Shown: positions 8,600 through 17,433, counted from the first letter of the stretch. The stretch: DNA of 64,000 nucleotides from Streptomyces lydicus (GCF_000717345.1 NZ_JNZA01000019.1:73718-137717), one strand, 5' to 3'. Notes: generated by a model not told the origin, from the sequence alone. Program-made: numbers and translations.

Positions 8600-10006
8600 C
8601 TACGACGCCGGCTGCCCTGACTTTGCGGACCCGACCTGGCCCACCGGTACGTCCTTGCCGGTGAGCTGCGCCCGAATGCCGGTCTTCGTCACGGAGATGT
8701 CGCGCAGCCGAATGTCGCCCGGCAGGTTGTCCGGCAGCTGCGCGGAGAACTCCATCTGCTGCGCGACCTTCGGCTCCCGGAGTTTCTGTAGGCCCTGGAT
8801 GAGCGAGGGATCGATGCCGGTGGGCTCGAGCAGCGACGGATGGTCCACGAGCGTGTCCAGCACGCGGCCCTTCATCATCTGCTGCGGAAGGACGTGCTTC
8901 CCGGTCGCCTGTTGCAGCTCGCCCTCGTCCATCTTGTCGGCGACGGGTGCAGTCAGCTGCAAGCCACCGCCCTTGCCCGGTACGTACGTGAGCAGGCCGG
9001 GCACCACCACGCGCGTGTCCTGCACGGTCATGCGCAGGCCGCGGTCCCCGGTGCGCTGCAACTGCGCACGCCCCCGGATCTGGGCCTGCTTGCCGCCCAC
9101 CGGCAGGTCGCCGCCGGCCAGCACCGTGTTCTTCTCGGGGCCGGGAACCAAGTGGATCTGCGACGCGCCCACTTCGCGGTTCAGGTCCTTGAAGTCCAGC
9201 AGGACGTCACCGCGCACCCGGCTCAGCACCGCACCCTTGACCGAGGACGGCAGGCTGCCGACGATCCGGATGTCGTCCACCGTCCCCTTCACCTGAGCGA
9301 CGGAGACCGGCCCGGCGTCGACATCGGGCACGTCGACCTCGACGTGGTCGATGTTGCCCGCGAGCACCTGCCCGATGAACGGGAAGCTGTCGATATGCAC
9401 CTCGGGCTCGGCGCGTAGCTTCAGCGCCTTCTGCACCTGCTGCGCTGCCAGGTTCTCCGCATAGAGCACGGCCCACCGGTCCCCCAGCGCAAGAAAAGCA
9501 AGAACGACGGCCAGCGCGACGACCACCTTCGCGGTCCTCCGCACGATCCGACGCGGCTTGCGCCCGGCCCGTGGGTGCTCCTTCCCGTCGCCGGTGACCG
9601 TGTTGTCAGTGCCTGCGTCGGCTGCCGTTGTGGCTCCAGCTGCGCCGGCGACGCGAGTGTCGGCGCCAGTTGCCGTGACCGAGCCCGTGCCGCTGTCGGC
9701 TGCGGTAGCGGTAGCGGTAGCGGTGGCAGTAGCGGCGGTACTTGTGCCGACGTCAGCGCGGGGGCCCGAGTCGGTGCCGTTGTCGGTGACGGCGGTGTCG
9801 GTGACTGTGGCGCTGCCGGTGGCTGTACCGGAGTCGACGCCGACGGTGTTGCCCTGGGTCGACGAGGCGTCCGGCTCTTCGCCGCCCGGGGCCGACGGCT
9901 CGGCCGGGTCCTGGTTGTCCGAGGCCGGACCGTCCTGGGGAGCACGGCTCGCCGGTACCCGTGCCTTGGAGTCTGCGGAAGGTTCGTTGGAGAGCATCGC
10001 CACCAT
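8600..10006 (-). CDS. DUF2993 (LmeA-like) membrane-anchored lipid-binding protein
   Basis: About 468 residues from ATG 10006 (alternative start 9997). The first 150 residues are an acidic, Ala/Thr/Gly-rich disordered region with an (AT)n tract. A basic stretch RRIVRRTAK precedes a signal-anchor helix VVVALAVVLAFLALGDRW (about 161-178). The rest is the DUF2993 fold, with AENLAAQQVQKAL, ...IDSFPFIGQVLAGNIDHVEV and ...IRAQLTGKDVPVG. LmeA of mycobacteria is a phospholipid-binding protein that helps mannan elongation in lipoglycan synthesis; a similar envelope role is likely here. An open frame extends upstream to 10147 with CxxC...CxxC spacing, but the plus strand looks equally coding there, so I did not extend the gene. 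Confidence 0.75.
   Translation of the reverse strand: MVAMLSNEPSADSKARVPASRAPQDGPASDNQDPAEPSAPGGEEPDASSTQGNTVGVDSGTATGSATVTDTAVTDNGTDSGPRADVGTSTAATATATATATAADSGTGSVTATGADTRVAGAAGATTAADAGTDNTVTGDGKEHPRAGRKPRRIVRRTAKVVVALAVVLAFLALGDRWAVLYAENLAAQQVQKALKLRAEPEVHIDSFPFIGQVLAGNIDHVEVDVPDVDAGPVSVAQVKGTVDDIRIVGSLPSSVKGAVLSRVRGDVLLDFKDLNREVGASQIHLVPGPEKNTVLAGGDLPVGGKQAQIRGRAQLQRTGDRGLRMTVQDTRVVVPGLLTYVPGKGGGLQLTAPVADKMDEGELQQATGKHVLPQQMMKGRVLDTLVDHPSLLEPTGIDPSLIQGLQKLREPKVAQQMEFSAQLPDNLPGDIRLRDISVTKTGIRAQLTGKDVPVGQVGSAKSGQPAS
9702..9735. repeat. GCGGTA-type hexamer tandem repeat inside the DUF2993 gene
   Basis: Three to four imperfect GCGGTA hexamers encode the Ala-Thr run in the disordered N-terminal region of the DUF2993 protein. 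A six-base unit keeps the frame, so copy changes would only lengthen or shorten the linker. Confidence 0.6.
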
Positions 10007-10247
10007 GCGACCACAGCCCAGGCACTCGAACCAAGTTGTGGAGTACGGGCAGCTGATGCAATCCGCCGGCTTCGTGCGCACTGAGGAGGTCACTGAGGAG
10101 GTCAAGGACGCGTACAACGCGGGCGAGCCCGCCGGTGACTGGGACACCTACCGCCTTCTTCCGCCTTGCCACTGCACGCGCCGGACACCGCTCGCCAGTA
10201 CCGAAAAGGTGCAGGCCACCCTGAGGCGGCCGGACGCCGGACAGGCC

Positions 10248-10769
10248 CTAGTCGGCGTCCTCGGGGCGCGCGGCCAGGACACGGGTGAGCAGGTCGGTGA
10301 GGGTGGCCCGTTCCTCGGCGTCGAGGGTGGCGAACCACTGCTGCTCGCGGCGGGTCTGCTCGGCGAACGCCTCCCGGACGGCTTTCTCGCCCCTGGCAGT
10401 GAGGCCGGCGGCGACCGCGCGCCGGTCGTCGGGGACTGGCCGGCGTTCGACCAGCCCTTCCCGTTCGAGGGTGTTGATGGCGTTGGTGACCGCCGAGCGG
10501 GACATCGCCGAGATCTCGGCAAGCCTGGCGGGCTGGGTGGGGCCCAGCAGCCAGAGCTTGAACATCAGCCGGAAGCCGGGGAGCGTCCAGCCGCGCGGGC
10601 GGTGGATGTGGCTCTCCAGGTCGGCGACGACCAAGTAGGACAGGTGGAGCAGGTGGTAGGCGAGCGCGAATGCCTCCGGGTCGGCCGGTGAGGGCATGCC
10701 CGCCAGTCGGTCGCGAGCATAGGCGGCGTATCTGAGATCTGGTCGGTCCACGGACAGAGTCTTGCGCAT
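10248..10769 (-). CDS. MarR-family transcriptional regulator
   Basis: From ATG 10769 (MRKTLSVDRPDL) it gives 173 residues; an in-frame ATG at 10799 would add ten. The winged-helix core is obvious: FKLWLLGPTQPARLAEISAM, SRSAVTNAINTLEREGLVER (recognition helix and turn), then RPVPDDRRAVAAGLTARGEK as the wing, the hallmark DxR of MarR proteins. It diverges from a flavin monooxygenase gene. A perfect 8-base palindrome (10785-10806) sits between them and overlaps the upstream start candidate, which is why I prefer 10769. MarR proteins of this type usually repress the adjacent enzyme until a phenolic ligand binds. Confidence 0.85.
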   Translation of the reverse strand: MRKTLSVDRPDLRYAAYARDRLAGMPSPADPEAFALAYHLLHLSYLVVADLESHIHRPRGWTLPGFRLMFKLWLLGPTQPARLAEISAMSRSAVTNAINTLEREGLVERRPVPDDRRAVAAGLTARGEKAVREAFAEQTRREQQWFATLDAEERATLTDLLTRVLAARPEDAD

Positions 10770-10784
10770 GGAGGCTCGCCGCGA

Positions 10785-10806
10785 GATTGTTACGGCCATA
10801 ACAATC
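10785..10806. promoter_or_regulatory. Probable MarR operator (palindrome)
   Basis: GATTGTTA, six spacer bases, then TAACAATC: perfect 8-base arms in an AT-rich island between the divergent MarR and monooxygenase genes, 17 bases before the latter's start. Size and position fit a MarR dimer site controlling both genes. Confidence 0.65.
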
Positions 10807-10822
10807 GTCGCGGGAGGATGCT

Positions 10823-11989
10823 GTGCGGATCACGATTGCAGGAGGCGGCATCGGCGGGCTCGCTACGGCACTCAGCCTGCATGCGGCCGGACTCGACGAC
10901 ATCGTCATTCACGAAGCGGCCCAGGAGATCCGTCCGCTCGGCGTCGGGATCAACCTCCTCCCGCACGCGGTAAGGGAGTTGACCGAGCTCGGCCTGGCCG
11001 ACCGGCTGGCCGAGATCGGTGTCCCCACCGCCGAGTTGGCGTACTTCAACCGGTACGGGCAGGCGATCTGGTCCGAACCGCGCGGGCTCGGCGCCGGCTA
11101 CCGGTGGCCGCAGTACTCGGTGCACCGGGGCAGGCTGCAACTGCTGCTGCTGGACGCCGTCCGCGAGCGCCTGGGTGCACACTCCGTCCGAACCGGGAGC
11201 CGGATCACCGGCCTGCGCCACGACTCCGACCTGCTCGTTGGCGCCGACGGCATCCACTCGGCCGTCAGAGCCGCGCTCTTCCCCGGTGAAGGGGCACCGC
11301 CATGGAACGGGCTCATGCTGTGGCGGGGCACGACCTACGGCGAACCGTTCCTGACCGGCCGGTCCATGATCATGGCCGGAGACGGCACGCAGAAATTCGT
11401 CGCCTACCCGATCGGGGACGGACGGCTGATCAACTGGATCGCCGAGCGGCCGCTGGACGGCGAACCGCCTGAGCGCGGAAAATGGAACCGCCCCGCCAAC
11501 CTGGCCACAGTCGTGGAGCACTTCTGCGACTGGAAGTTCGACTGGCTGGACGTGCCGGGAATCATCGCGGGAGCCGAGGCAGCCTTCGAGTACCCGATGG
11601 TGGACCGCGAGCCCCTGCCGTACTGGACAAGAGAAGACGTCGTCCTCCTGGGCGACGCCGCGCATGCCATGTACCCCGTCGGTTCCAACGGAGCGTCCCA
11701 AGCGATCATCGACGCCCGGGTGCTCGCCCACTCGCTCGCCACGACCGGCACCGCCACCGCGTACGAGGACATCCGCAGACCCGCCACCACCGCGCTCCAA
11801 CTCGCCAACCGGCGCCAGGGGCCCGACGTCGTCCTGAGGCTCGCCCACGAGCGGGCTCCCGGTGGCTTCAAGGACATCGAACAGGCCGTCCCGCTCGCGG
11901 AGCGCGCGGAGATCGCCGCTTCGTACAAGCGCACCGCAGGCTTCGACCCGACCCTGCTCAACGAGCGCGCGTCGTGGAGCGTGCGGTGA
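10823..11989 (+). CDS. FAD-dependent aromatic-ring monooxygenase (salicylate/3-hydroxybenzoate hydroxylase type)
   Basis: 388 residues from GTG 10823 (GGGAGG seven bases upstream). The Rossmann FAD-binding motif GGGIGGLA lies near residues 7-14. The group A flavoprotein motif DLLVGADGIHSAVR lies near 135-148, and the second FAD motif LLGDAAHAMYPVGSNGASQA near 275-294. These three place it in the p-hydroxybenzoate hydroxylase superfamily, which hydroxylates aromatic acids using NAD(P)H and oxygen. It overlaps the DUF3237 gene by four bases (GTGA), so the two are co-translated under the divergent MarR regulator. The exact substrate cannot be read from sequence; a phenolic acid is likely. Confidence 0.85.
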   Translation: MRITIAGGGIGGLATALSLHAAGLDDIVIHEAAQEIRPLGVGINLLPHAVRELTELGLADRLAEIGVPTAELAYFNRYGQAIWSEPRGLGAGYRWPQYSVHRGRLQLLLLDAVRERLGAHSVRTGSRITGLRHDSDLLVGADGIHSAVRAALFPGEGAPPWNGLMLWRGTTYGEPFLTGRSMIMAGDGTQKFVAYPIGDGRLINWIAERPLDGEPPERGKWNRPANLATVVEHFCDWKFDWLDVPGIIAGAEAAFEYPMVDREPLPYWTREDVVLLGDAAHAMYPVGSNGASQAIIDARVLAHSLATTGTATAYEDIRRPATTALQLANRRQGPDVVLRLAHERAPGGFKDIEQAVPLAERAEIAASYKRTAGFDPTLLNERASWSVR

Positions 11990-12438
11990 ACCTGAGGAGT
12001 CTCGCCGTCTTCGAGGTGAGACTGGACCCGATCCTCGACCTCGGCGACTCGCACTGGGGCCGCCGCCGAGTGATCAACATCGTCGGTGGGACATTCGAGG
12101 GGCCCCGACTGTCCGGGGTGATCCTGCCGGGCGGCGCGGACTGGCAGGTGCTGCACCCCGACGACGGCATGGCCAGCATCGATACCCGCTCCACGCTGCG
12201 CACCCACGACGGCGCACCTCTCTACCTCTCCACCAGCGGCGTACGCCACGGAAAACCCGAGGTTCTCCGGAGGTTGGCCACCGGAGAGGCGGTGGACCCT
12301 GCCGAGTACTACTTCCGGCTCTTCTGCCGCTTCGAGACCGGGGACGAGCGCTACCGGTGGCTGAACCGCACCCTCGCCGTAGCCTCGGGCGCCCGTACCT
12401 CCGAGGCCGTCCGCTACGAGGCGTACACCCTTGACTGA
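11986..12438 (+). CDS. DUF3237 (UPF0311) family protein
   Basis: 150 residues starting at the GTG that overlaps the monooxygenase stop. It shows the DUF3237 pattern: LAVFEVRLDPILDLGD at the N-terminus, GTFEGPRLSGVILPGGADWQ in the middle, IDTRSTLRTHDGAPLYLSTSG, and YFRLFCRFETGDERYRWLNR near the end. DUF3237 proteins are small beta-barrels often found beside aromatic or polyketide-modifying oxygenases; their reaction is not established. Translational coupling to the monooxygenase suggests that it acts on the same substrate or product. Confidence 0.8.
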   Translation: MNLRSLAVFEVRLDPILDLGDSHWGRRRVINIVGGTFEGPRLSGVILPGGADWQVLHPDDGMASIDTRSTLRTHDGAPLYLSTSGVRHGKPEVLRRLATGEAVDPAEYYFRLFCRFETGDERYRWLNRTLAVASGARTSEAVRYEAYTLD

Positions 12439-12505
12439 CTGCTCGTTTCAGAATGAGTTGAGCGCGGGTCCTGTGCTCGGCGATCTTGGTCGGCAGGGTG
12501 TCCGA

Positions 12506-12760
12506 GTGCGTGCTGATCTTGTTCCGGACGACCTGTGGGCGCGCGTCGCTCCGCTGCTGCCTCCCGCTCCCGAGCGGCGCCACCGTTACTGCGGGCTCCT
12601 ACGCGTTCCGGACCGGACCGCGCTCGCGGGCATCGTCTACGTACTGCGGACCGGTATCGCGTGGCGAGACGTTCCTGCCGAGACGTCGGCTGCTCCGGGG
12701 TGACTGCGTGGCGCCGGCTCAGCGGACCGAGAACGAGAACCGCATCCGGCTCGCCGCCCA
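12506..12760 (+). mobile_element. IS5-family transposase N-terminal fragment, frameshifted
   Basis: The plus strand reads RADLVPDDLWARVAPLLPPA, then VYVLRTGIAWRDVPAE, the N-terminal region of an IS5-family transposase. After DVPAE the family sequence (GCSGVTAWRRL) continues in the next frame and then stops. No C-terminal part or inverted repeats were found nearby. Confidence 0.7.
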
Positions 12761-13084
12761 GCATGAAGAGATCGTCCGTCTCCGCGAAGCCGCCCTCGGG
12801 ACAAGCCGCGTGAGCCGACTTCCCGCACCTCGAACCACTGTGATCGGAACGTGCAGCTGACACGCGGGCATTGTCGGAAGCAAGGTGATCGAAAAGCGCT
12901 TGCGGACGGGGCTGCGCCTGGATAGACGTTACGGCGGAGCCCCCATCACGAGGGTGAGGGGCCACGACAGCGAGAGGAGGGATAAGCCCATGATCCCCAT
13001 GATCACCGCGCTTGCGTCCTCCCGGGGCTCGGACCATCTCTGACCCCGGAGCGGACGGGAGCCTTCACCGGAGAGTGCCTGACC
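12761..13084. other. No confident gene
   Basis: Short open frames occur on both strands without domain signatures. The sequence probably contains further transposon debris and the promoter of the downstream acetyltransferase gene. Confidence 0.4.
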
Positions 13085-14029
13085 GTGAAACAGAACGACC
13101 TGACCATGCGTCCAATCACCGGACGCGAAGAACTCGACATCTTCTCCCAACTGCCTTACACCCTCAACGAGGAACTGGCGGACGACCTTGCCGCTGACCG
13201 CCGACGTCCGGAATGGATGTGGGTCGCCCTGCGCGGTGACCGCCTGCTGGCCAGGGCAGCCTGGTGGAGCCGGCCGGGCGGCGACGCACCACTCATCCTG
13301 GATGTCCTCGACATCGACGACAGCGCCTCGGATCCCGATCGCGTGGACACCGGGGTGCGACTTCTGCACACCGCAATGGCCGCCACCCTCTCGAAGGGGT
13401 CGCGTCTCCCTGAGTACAGCCGTTTCGTCCCGCCGGACTGGCGTGAGAACGCGGTGACCAGGCAAGTCGTCGAGGATCGCATGGCGGTATTGGAGCGGAC
13501 CGGTGCCCGGCTGTTCGTCGAACGACTGCGTCTGGAATGGCGTCCGGAATCGCCCGTTCCTGAGCCCAGCAGACGCCTCGTGTTCCGGCCGGTTCACGAT
13601 GCCAAGGAACTCGTGGCTCTCATGGCCTCGGTTCTGGACGGGACACTGGACGCACATGGCCGTGACGACCTGACCCGGATGTCCGTACGCGAAGCGGCCC
13701 TCAAGCACTACGAGGACGAACTCGCGCGCTACACCAGCCCACGAGACTGGTGGCGGATCGCAACGCTACCTCGTGGAGAACCAGTTGGGTTCGTCATCCC
13801 GGCGCACAACGGCTACAACCCGATCATTGCCTACATCGCAGTCCTTCCCACACACCGCGGCAATGGCTACATTGACGACCTTCTCGCCGAGGGCACCCGC
13901 GTCCTTGCTGAGCAGGACGTCCCCCGCATCCGCGCGTCCACAGATTTGGGCAACGTCCCGATGGCGAACGCCTTCCATCGCGCTGGATACGCCAATTTCC
14001 AACGCGAGATCAACATGACCTGGAGCTGA
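13085..14029 (+). CDS. GNAT-family N-acetyltransferase (two-lobed)
   Basis: 314 residues from GTG 13085. The C-terminal half is a standard GNAT fold: GEPVGFVIPAHNGYNPIIAY (strands 3-4), the acetyl-CoA motif VLPTHRGNGYIDDLLAEGT, then DLGNVPMANAFHRAGY. The N-terminal half (about 1-165) resembles a second, degenerate GNAT lobe with WVALRGDRLLARAAW and no intact CoA motif. Double-GNAT proteins of this length acetylate small-molecule amines or antibiotics, but nothing here fixes the substrate. It stands alone, flanked by transposon and integrase debris. Confidence 0.8.
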   Translation: MKQNDLTMRPITGREELDIFSQLPYTLNEELADDLAADRRRPEWMWVALRGDRLLARAAWWSRPGGDAPLILDVLDIDDSASDPDRVDTGVRLLHTAMAATLSKGSRLPEYSRFVPPDWRENAVTRQVVEDRMAVLERTGARLFVERLRLEWRPESPVPEPSRRLVFRPVHDAKELVALMASVLDGTLDAHGRDDLTRMSVREAALKHYEDELARYTSPRDWWRIATLPRGEPVGFVIPAHNGYNPIIAYIAVLPTHRGNGYIDDLLAEGTRVLAEQDVPRIRASTDLGNVPMANAFHRAGYANFQREINMTWS

Positions 14030-14189
14030 CCGAGACGCGGGGGCTCCCACGCCGGTGCCCCCGCCCACTCATCCGCCGATCAGTAAAGTGAACTGCGTCG
14101 CACCGGCAAGGCTGGAATGCAACACACACCGCCCTCATCGTCGCGAACGTCGCACCGCCGGAACACCCATGCCCCATCACCACACGGTT

Positions 14190-14586
14190 CCGACCGCACA
14201 CGACCTCTGCAGAGAAAAGCAGGACATTGGCGTGGTTCATCGGCCGCCGCCCCAGCGGCAACATCGCCGGTGCGATCCCATACCGACACCTCGGCGTCCA
14301 GACGTTCGAGGGATACGCCGGGACCTCCAAGGCCGGATGCCGGGCCGAAGCCCAACAGGAGGCTCTCCTGACCCGCGGTGAAGGGCTCTCGCTGATGGTC
14401 GACCGTCACGAGCATGAACAACTCCGCGGTCCCTCCGCGGAGGAGGCCCGCGTCCGCCTGGACCAGTTCGGCAACCGCGTCCACTTCCTCGGCAAGACCC
14501 CCAACGACGACCAGATGGCCAAGCTCACGGCACGAGACGACCCACGGATCCACCCCGGCCGCCTCGTCATCTGCACAAACCGATGA
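14190..14586 (+). pseudogene. Site-specific integrase (tyrosine recombinase), C-terminal fragment
   Basis: The frame ending at 14586 reads RTLAWFIGRRPSGNIAGAIPY, then RHLGVQTFEGYAGTSKAGCRA and MVDRHEHEQLRGPSAEEARV. This resembles the end of a family of large tyrosine recombinases, from just before the catalytic H-x(n)-Y region onward. The N-terminal and core parts are missing. It is evidence that an integrating element once sat here. Confidence 0.55.
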
Positions 14587-14900
14587 GGGCAAGAACCGCC
14601 TTTACGCAGGCGTTCGCGCTACTTGTCAGAGATCGACATGTCGTGGGAATGCTGGGCCGTCTTCGAGGATGCGCTCTGGGAACAAGAGGCAGTCCGGAAG
14701 TTCCGTCGATCGGCTTTCGGTGGGCGCTCGCGCCCTTCGGGCAGGAAGCGACGGAGCCGACGGGCATCCAAGCGGTGTAGCCGCCGAGGTCCGCGAGGCG
14801 GTGCTCGGGCTGGTCGACGAGGTGATCGGCGTGTGCGCAGGTGTACCGGCACAGCACGGTCAGTGAACCGCTGACTCTCTGAGTTCAGCGTTACGAAGCG
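14587..14900. other. No confident gene
   Basis: Open frames occur on both strands, none with recognisable domains. The last 20 bases hold a short direct repeat (GCGTTACGAA twice) just before the end of the XRE gene. Confidence 0.35.
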
Positions 14901-15206
14901 TTACGAAACCAGCGATGGATGCCGCGTGACAGGCAGGGCCGACTGATCCTCGACGGTTCGCTCCGCCCGGCTGATCTCGGCCCAGACGGCGTCGAGAGAC
15001 AGGCCGAGGGTGTCGGCGATCGCCGCGATGGTCGGGAAGGCGGGGGTAGCCACACGGCCGGATTCGATCTTCCGCAGGGTTTCTGGCGAGATGTGCGAAG
15101 CGAGCGCCACGTCCAGCATCGAGCGGCGGCCCCGGGCTCGGCGGAGCAGGGCACCAAGGCGCTGTCCGCGTTCTACCTCGGCGGGGGTGAGCGGCAACCT
15201 GACCAT
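14901..15206 (-). CDS. XRE-family HTH regulator paired with methionine aminopeptidase
   Basis: 101 residues. A single HTH_XRE domain occupies about 10-75: RGQRLGALLRRARGRRSMLD, then VALASHISPETLRKIESGRV with the classic ...ETLRKIESGR recognition pattern, and IAAIADTLGLSLDAVWAEI. The tail is short and has no ligand domain. It diverges from a type I methionine aminopeptidase gene, and a pair of 14-base direct repeats lies between them (15221-15248). The neighbourhood suggests an autoregulator that also controls the peptidase gene. Confidence 0.82.
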   Translation of the reverse strand: MVRLPLTPAEVERGQRLGALLRRARGRRSMLDVALASHISPETLRKIESGRVATPAFPTIAAIADTLGLSLDAVWAEISRAERTVEDQSALPVTRHPSLVS

Positions 15207-15220
15207 GACCCCATTCTAAT

Positions 15221-15248
15221 ACCGGTACAGTTAGACCGGGATAGTTAT
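15221..15248. promoter_or_regulatory. Direct-repeat operator between XRE and map genes
   Basis: ACCGGTACAGTTAG and ACCGGGATAGTTAT are adjacent 14-base copies with 11 matches, so the half-sites fall on nearly the same helical face. A TACCGGTA palindrome overlaps the first copy. They sit in the 65-base gap between the divergent starts, a natural site for the XRE protein. Confidence 0.55.
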
Positions 15249-15271
15249 TGGACGCACATGAGAGGTCCCCC

Positions 15272-16057
15272 ATGATTGAGATCCTGAACGCCGCGCAGCT
15301 TGACCGGGCGAGGGACACCGGCGCCCTGGTCGGAGACATCCTGCACACGCTGAAGCAGCGCAGCACGGTCGGGACGAACCTGCTGGACATCGACCAGTGG
15401 GCCAAGGAGATGATCACCGAGGCGGGAGCACAGTCCTGCTACGTCGACTACGCGCCTTCCTTCGGGCGCGGCCCGTTCGGGCACTACATCTGCACGGCCG
15501 TCAACGACGGAGTGCTCCATGGGCGGCCTCACAACTACACGCTGGCAGACGGAGATCTGCTGACTCTCGACCTCGCCATAGTCAGGGGCAGGGTGGCCGC
15601 GGACGCCGCGATCAGCTTTCTGGTGGGCAATGCCAGGCCGGCGGAGAGCGTCGCGATGATCGAGACGACCGAACGTGCACTCGCCGCCGGCATCGCAGCC
15701 GCCAAACCTGGGGCGCGCATCGGCGACCTCTCCCACGCCATCGGCACGGTCCTCAGCGAGGCGGGCTACCCGATCAACACCGAGTTCGGAGGCCACGGCA
15801 TCGGCTCGACCATGCACCAGGACCCACACGTCGCGAACACCGGACGGCCCGGCCGCGGATACAAGCTGCGCCCCGGACTGCTGCTCGCCCTGGAGCCCTG
15901 GGTCATGGCCGACACTGCCACACTCGTCACCGACGCCGACGGTTGGACGCTGCGCAGCGCGACGGGCTGCCGGACCGCGCACAGCGAGCACACCATCGCC
16001 ATCACCGACAACGGAGCCGAAATTCTCACCCTGCCCACGCATCTGCGTTTCGGCTGA
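15272..16057 (+). CDS. map: Methionine aminopeptidase, type I (accessory copy)
   Basis: 261 residues from ATG 15272, with GAGAGG before it. The pita-bread metallopeptidase ligands are all visible: Asp in LLTLDLAIVRG, Asp in VAADAAISF, His in FGGHGIGSTMH, Glu in LLALEPWVMA and Glu in AHSEHTIAI. The enzyme removes N-terminal methionine from nascent proteins using divalent metal. Streptomycetes normally carry more than one map gene. This one is set apart by its own XRE regulator and promoter repeats, and may be induced when the housekeeping enzyme is inhibited, for example by a fumagillin- or bengamide-like inhibitor. That last point is inference. Confidence 0.85.
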   Translation: MIEILNAAQLDRARDTGALVGDILHTLKQRSTVGTNLLDIDQWAKEMITEAGAQSCYVDYAPSFGRGPFGHYICTAVNDGVLHGRPHNYTLADGDLLTLDLAIVRGRVAADAAISFLVGNARPAESVAMIETTERALAAGIAAAKPGARIGDLSHAIGTVLSEAGYPINTEFGGHGIGSTMHQDPHVANTGRPGRGYKLRPGLLLALEPWVMADTATLVTDADGWTLRSATGCRTAHSEHTIAITDNGAEILTLPTHLRFG

Positions 16058-16419
16058 TCCACAGCCGCACCTTGTCGTCACCCGTTCAGCGCGGCCGGGT
16101 CCAGGGATTGGCCAGGCTGCGGTCGACGAATTCGCGAACCAGCTCCGTCATCGTGGATCCGCTCAGCACCTGTTCCCAGCGTTGCTCTTGCGGATGCGCG
16201 TAGCATCCGAGCACGAATCGGACGGCTCCGTCGACAGCTTCGGCGTCCTCCCGTACGCGGGGAGGCCGCATTTCCGCTCCTCGACGGTGTGCCTGCCCTC
16301 ACGGTAGAACTACGGGGGGCCGCAGAGGCGTCAACTGGACGTCCTGCATGGCCTCTTGGCGCCCACACCTGCCGCGCGTCCCCGGTGTCTTTGCAGGTCG
16401 CATCCGTTCCGCCGGGTCC
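16058..16419. other. Decayed region with one unrecognised short frame
   Basis: A minus-strand frame 16086-16271 reads a protein-like peptide ending SMTELVREF-type sequence and NPWTRPR. It belongs to no family I recognise and is probably a C-terminal stump. The rest has no support. Confidence 0.35.
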
Positions 16420-16686
16420 GTGCTGCTGTGAGGCCGAGCAGATACGTCCGCTCGACGTCGTCGAGGCGCAGGACACGCGCGAGTGATGCGAGGACCTGAG
16501 GTGAGGGGTTCGTGTCGCGGCCGCGTTCCAGTCGCAGGTAGTAGTCGGGACTGATTCCGGCGAGCAGGGCAACTTCCTCACGGCGCAGGCCGGGCACGCG
16601 GCGGTTGCCGCCGGGCGGGATTCCTGCCTGTGCCGGTGAGATCAGCTCGCGCCGGGCGCGCAGGTAGCTGCCGAGCCGGTTGCCGG
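16420..16686 (-). pseudogene. XRE (MmyB-like) regulator remnant
   Basis: The minus strand reads NRLGSYLRARRELISPAQAG, then VPGLRREEVALLAGISPDYY and LRLERGRDTNPSPQVLASLA. This is the highly conserved N-terminal HTH of MmyB-type regulators, which pair with SDR genes in streptomycetes. The reading ends at GLTAARTRR with no MmyB ligand domain. At the 5' side an ATG is one base out of frame with the codons DEEPGNRLGS. Both ends are therefore damaged. Its divergent partner, the SDR gene, has lost its start at the same point. Confidence 0.72.
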
Positions 16687-16689
16687 GTT

Positions 16690-17433
16690 CCTCATCCCAT
16701 CGTCGGCGGGACCTCAGGTATCGGGCGAGAGCTGGCCCGCCGGTTCGCCGCAGCGGGCAGCACCGTGGCCGTTGGCGGCCGCAGCCCGGAGGCCCTCGTG
16801 GAACTCGCCGGAGAGGGCTTCGGCACGATCAGCATCGATGTCACCGACAGTGCCTCCGTCGCATCTGCCCGTGACGCCGTGCTCGCCCGGTACCCCGAGC
16901 TGGACACCGTGGTGACGATGCCGGGCGTCATGCTCCTGGAGGACCTGCGGGACCCCGCGCACTTCGAGGCGGCAGAGACGACGATCGACACCAACCTGGT
17001 GGGCACCATCCGGGTGATCGACGCCTTCACCCCGCACCTGGTCCGGCGGGGCGCCGGCACCTTCATCACCGTCACCTCCGGCATCGCCTTCCTGCCTCTC
17101 CCGCCCATGCCCACCTGTGCCGCCTCGAAGGCCGCGGTGCACGCCTACTCCGAGGCACTGCGCGCGCAACTCGACGGCACCGGCGTCAGCGTCGTCGAAC
17201 TCGTCCCGCCGGCCGTCGCCGCAGCAGGCCAGGAAAAGGTGAACCCGCATGCGCTGCCACTCGACGACTTCGCCACCGAGGTCATGCAACTGCTCTCAGA
17301 GGACCCCACCCCCCGCGAAATCCTGGTGAAGGGGGTCCTCATGCACCGCTGGGCCGAGCGCGACGGCACCTACGACGACCTCGTCGCACAGCGTTCCCAG
17401 GCCCTGGCCATGCTCCCCGGCCGCGAAGGCTGA
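16690..17433 (+). pseudogene. SDR oxidoreductase, start missing and catalytic Tyr replaced by Cys
   Basis: The reading picks up at PIVGGTSGIGRELARRFAAAG, the second strand of a Rossmann cofactor site, without the preceding start and first strand. In-frame upstream codons come from the XRE gene and have no good initiation site. The rest is nearly complete: DVTDSASVASA, TNLVGTIRVIDAF and a catalytic-serine region FITVTSGIAFL. The YxxxK motif reads T-C-A-A-S-K (TGT at the tyrosine codon), so the general acid-base Tyr is gone. The family is the DltE/oxidoreductase type partnered with MmyB regulators. I treat it as inactive. Confidence 0.7.

Noticed and set aside
9972-10190. CxxC...CxxC-like zinc ribbon as an N-terminal extension of the DUF2993 protein
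   Set aside because: The plus strand has equally strong coding bias here (reading LMQSAGFVRTEEVTEEVKDA), and no ribosome site supports the longer start. Probably a fragment of another gene, left unassigned.
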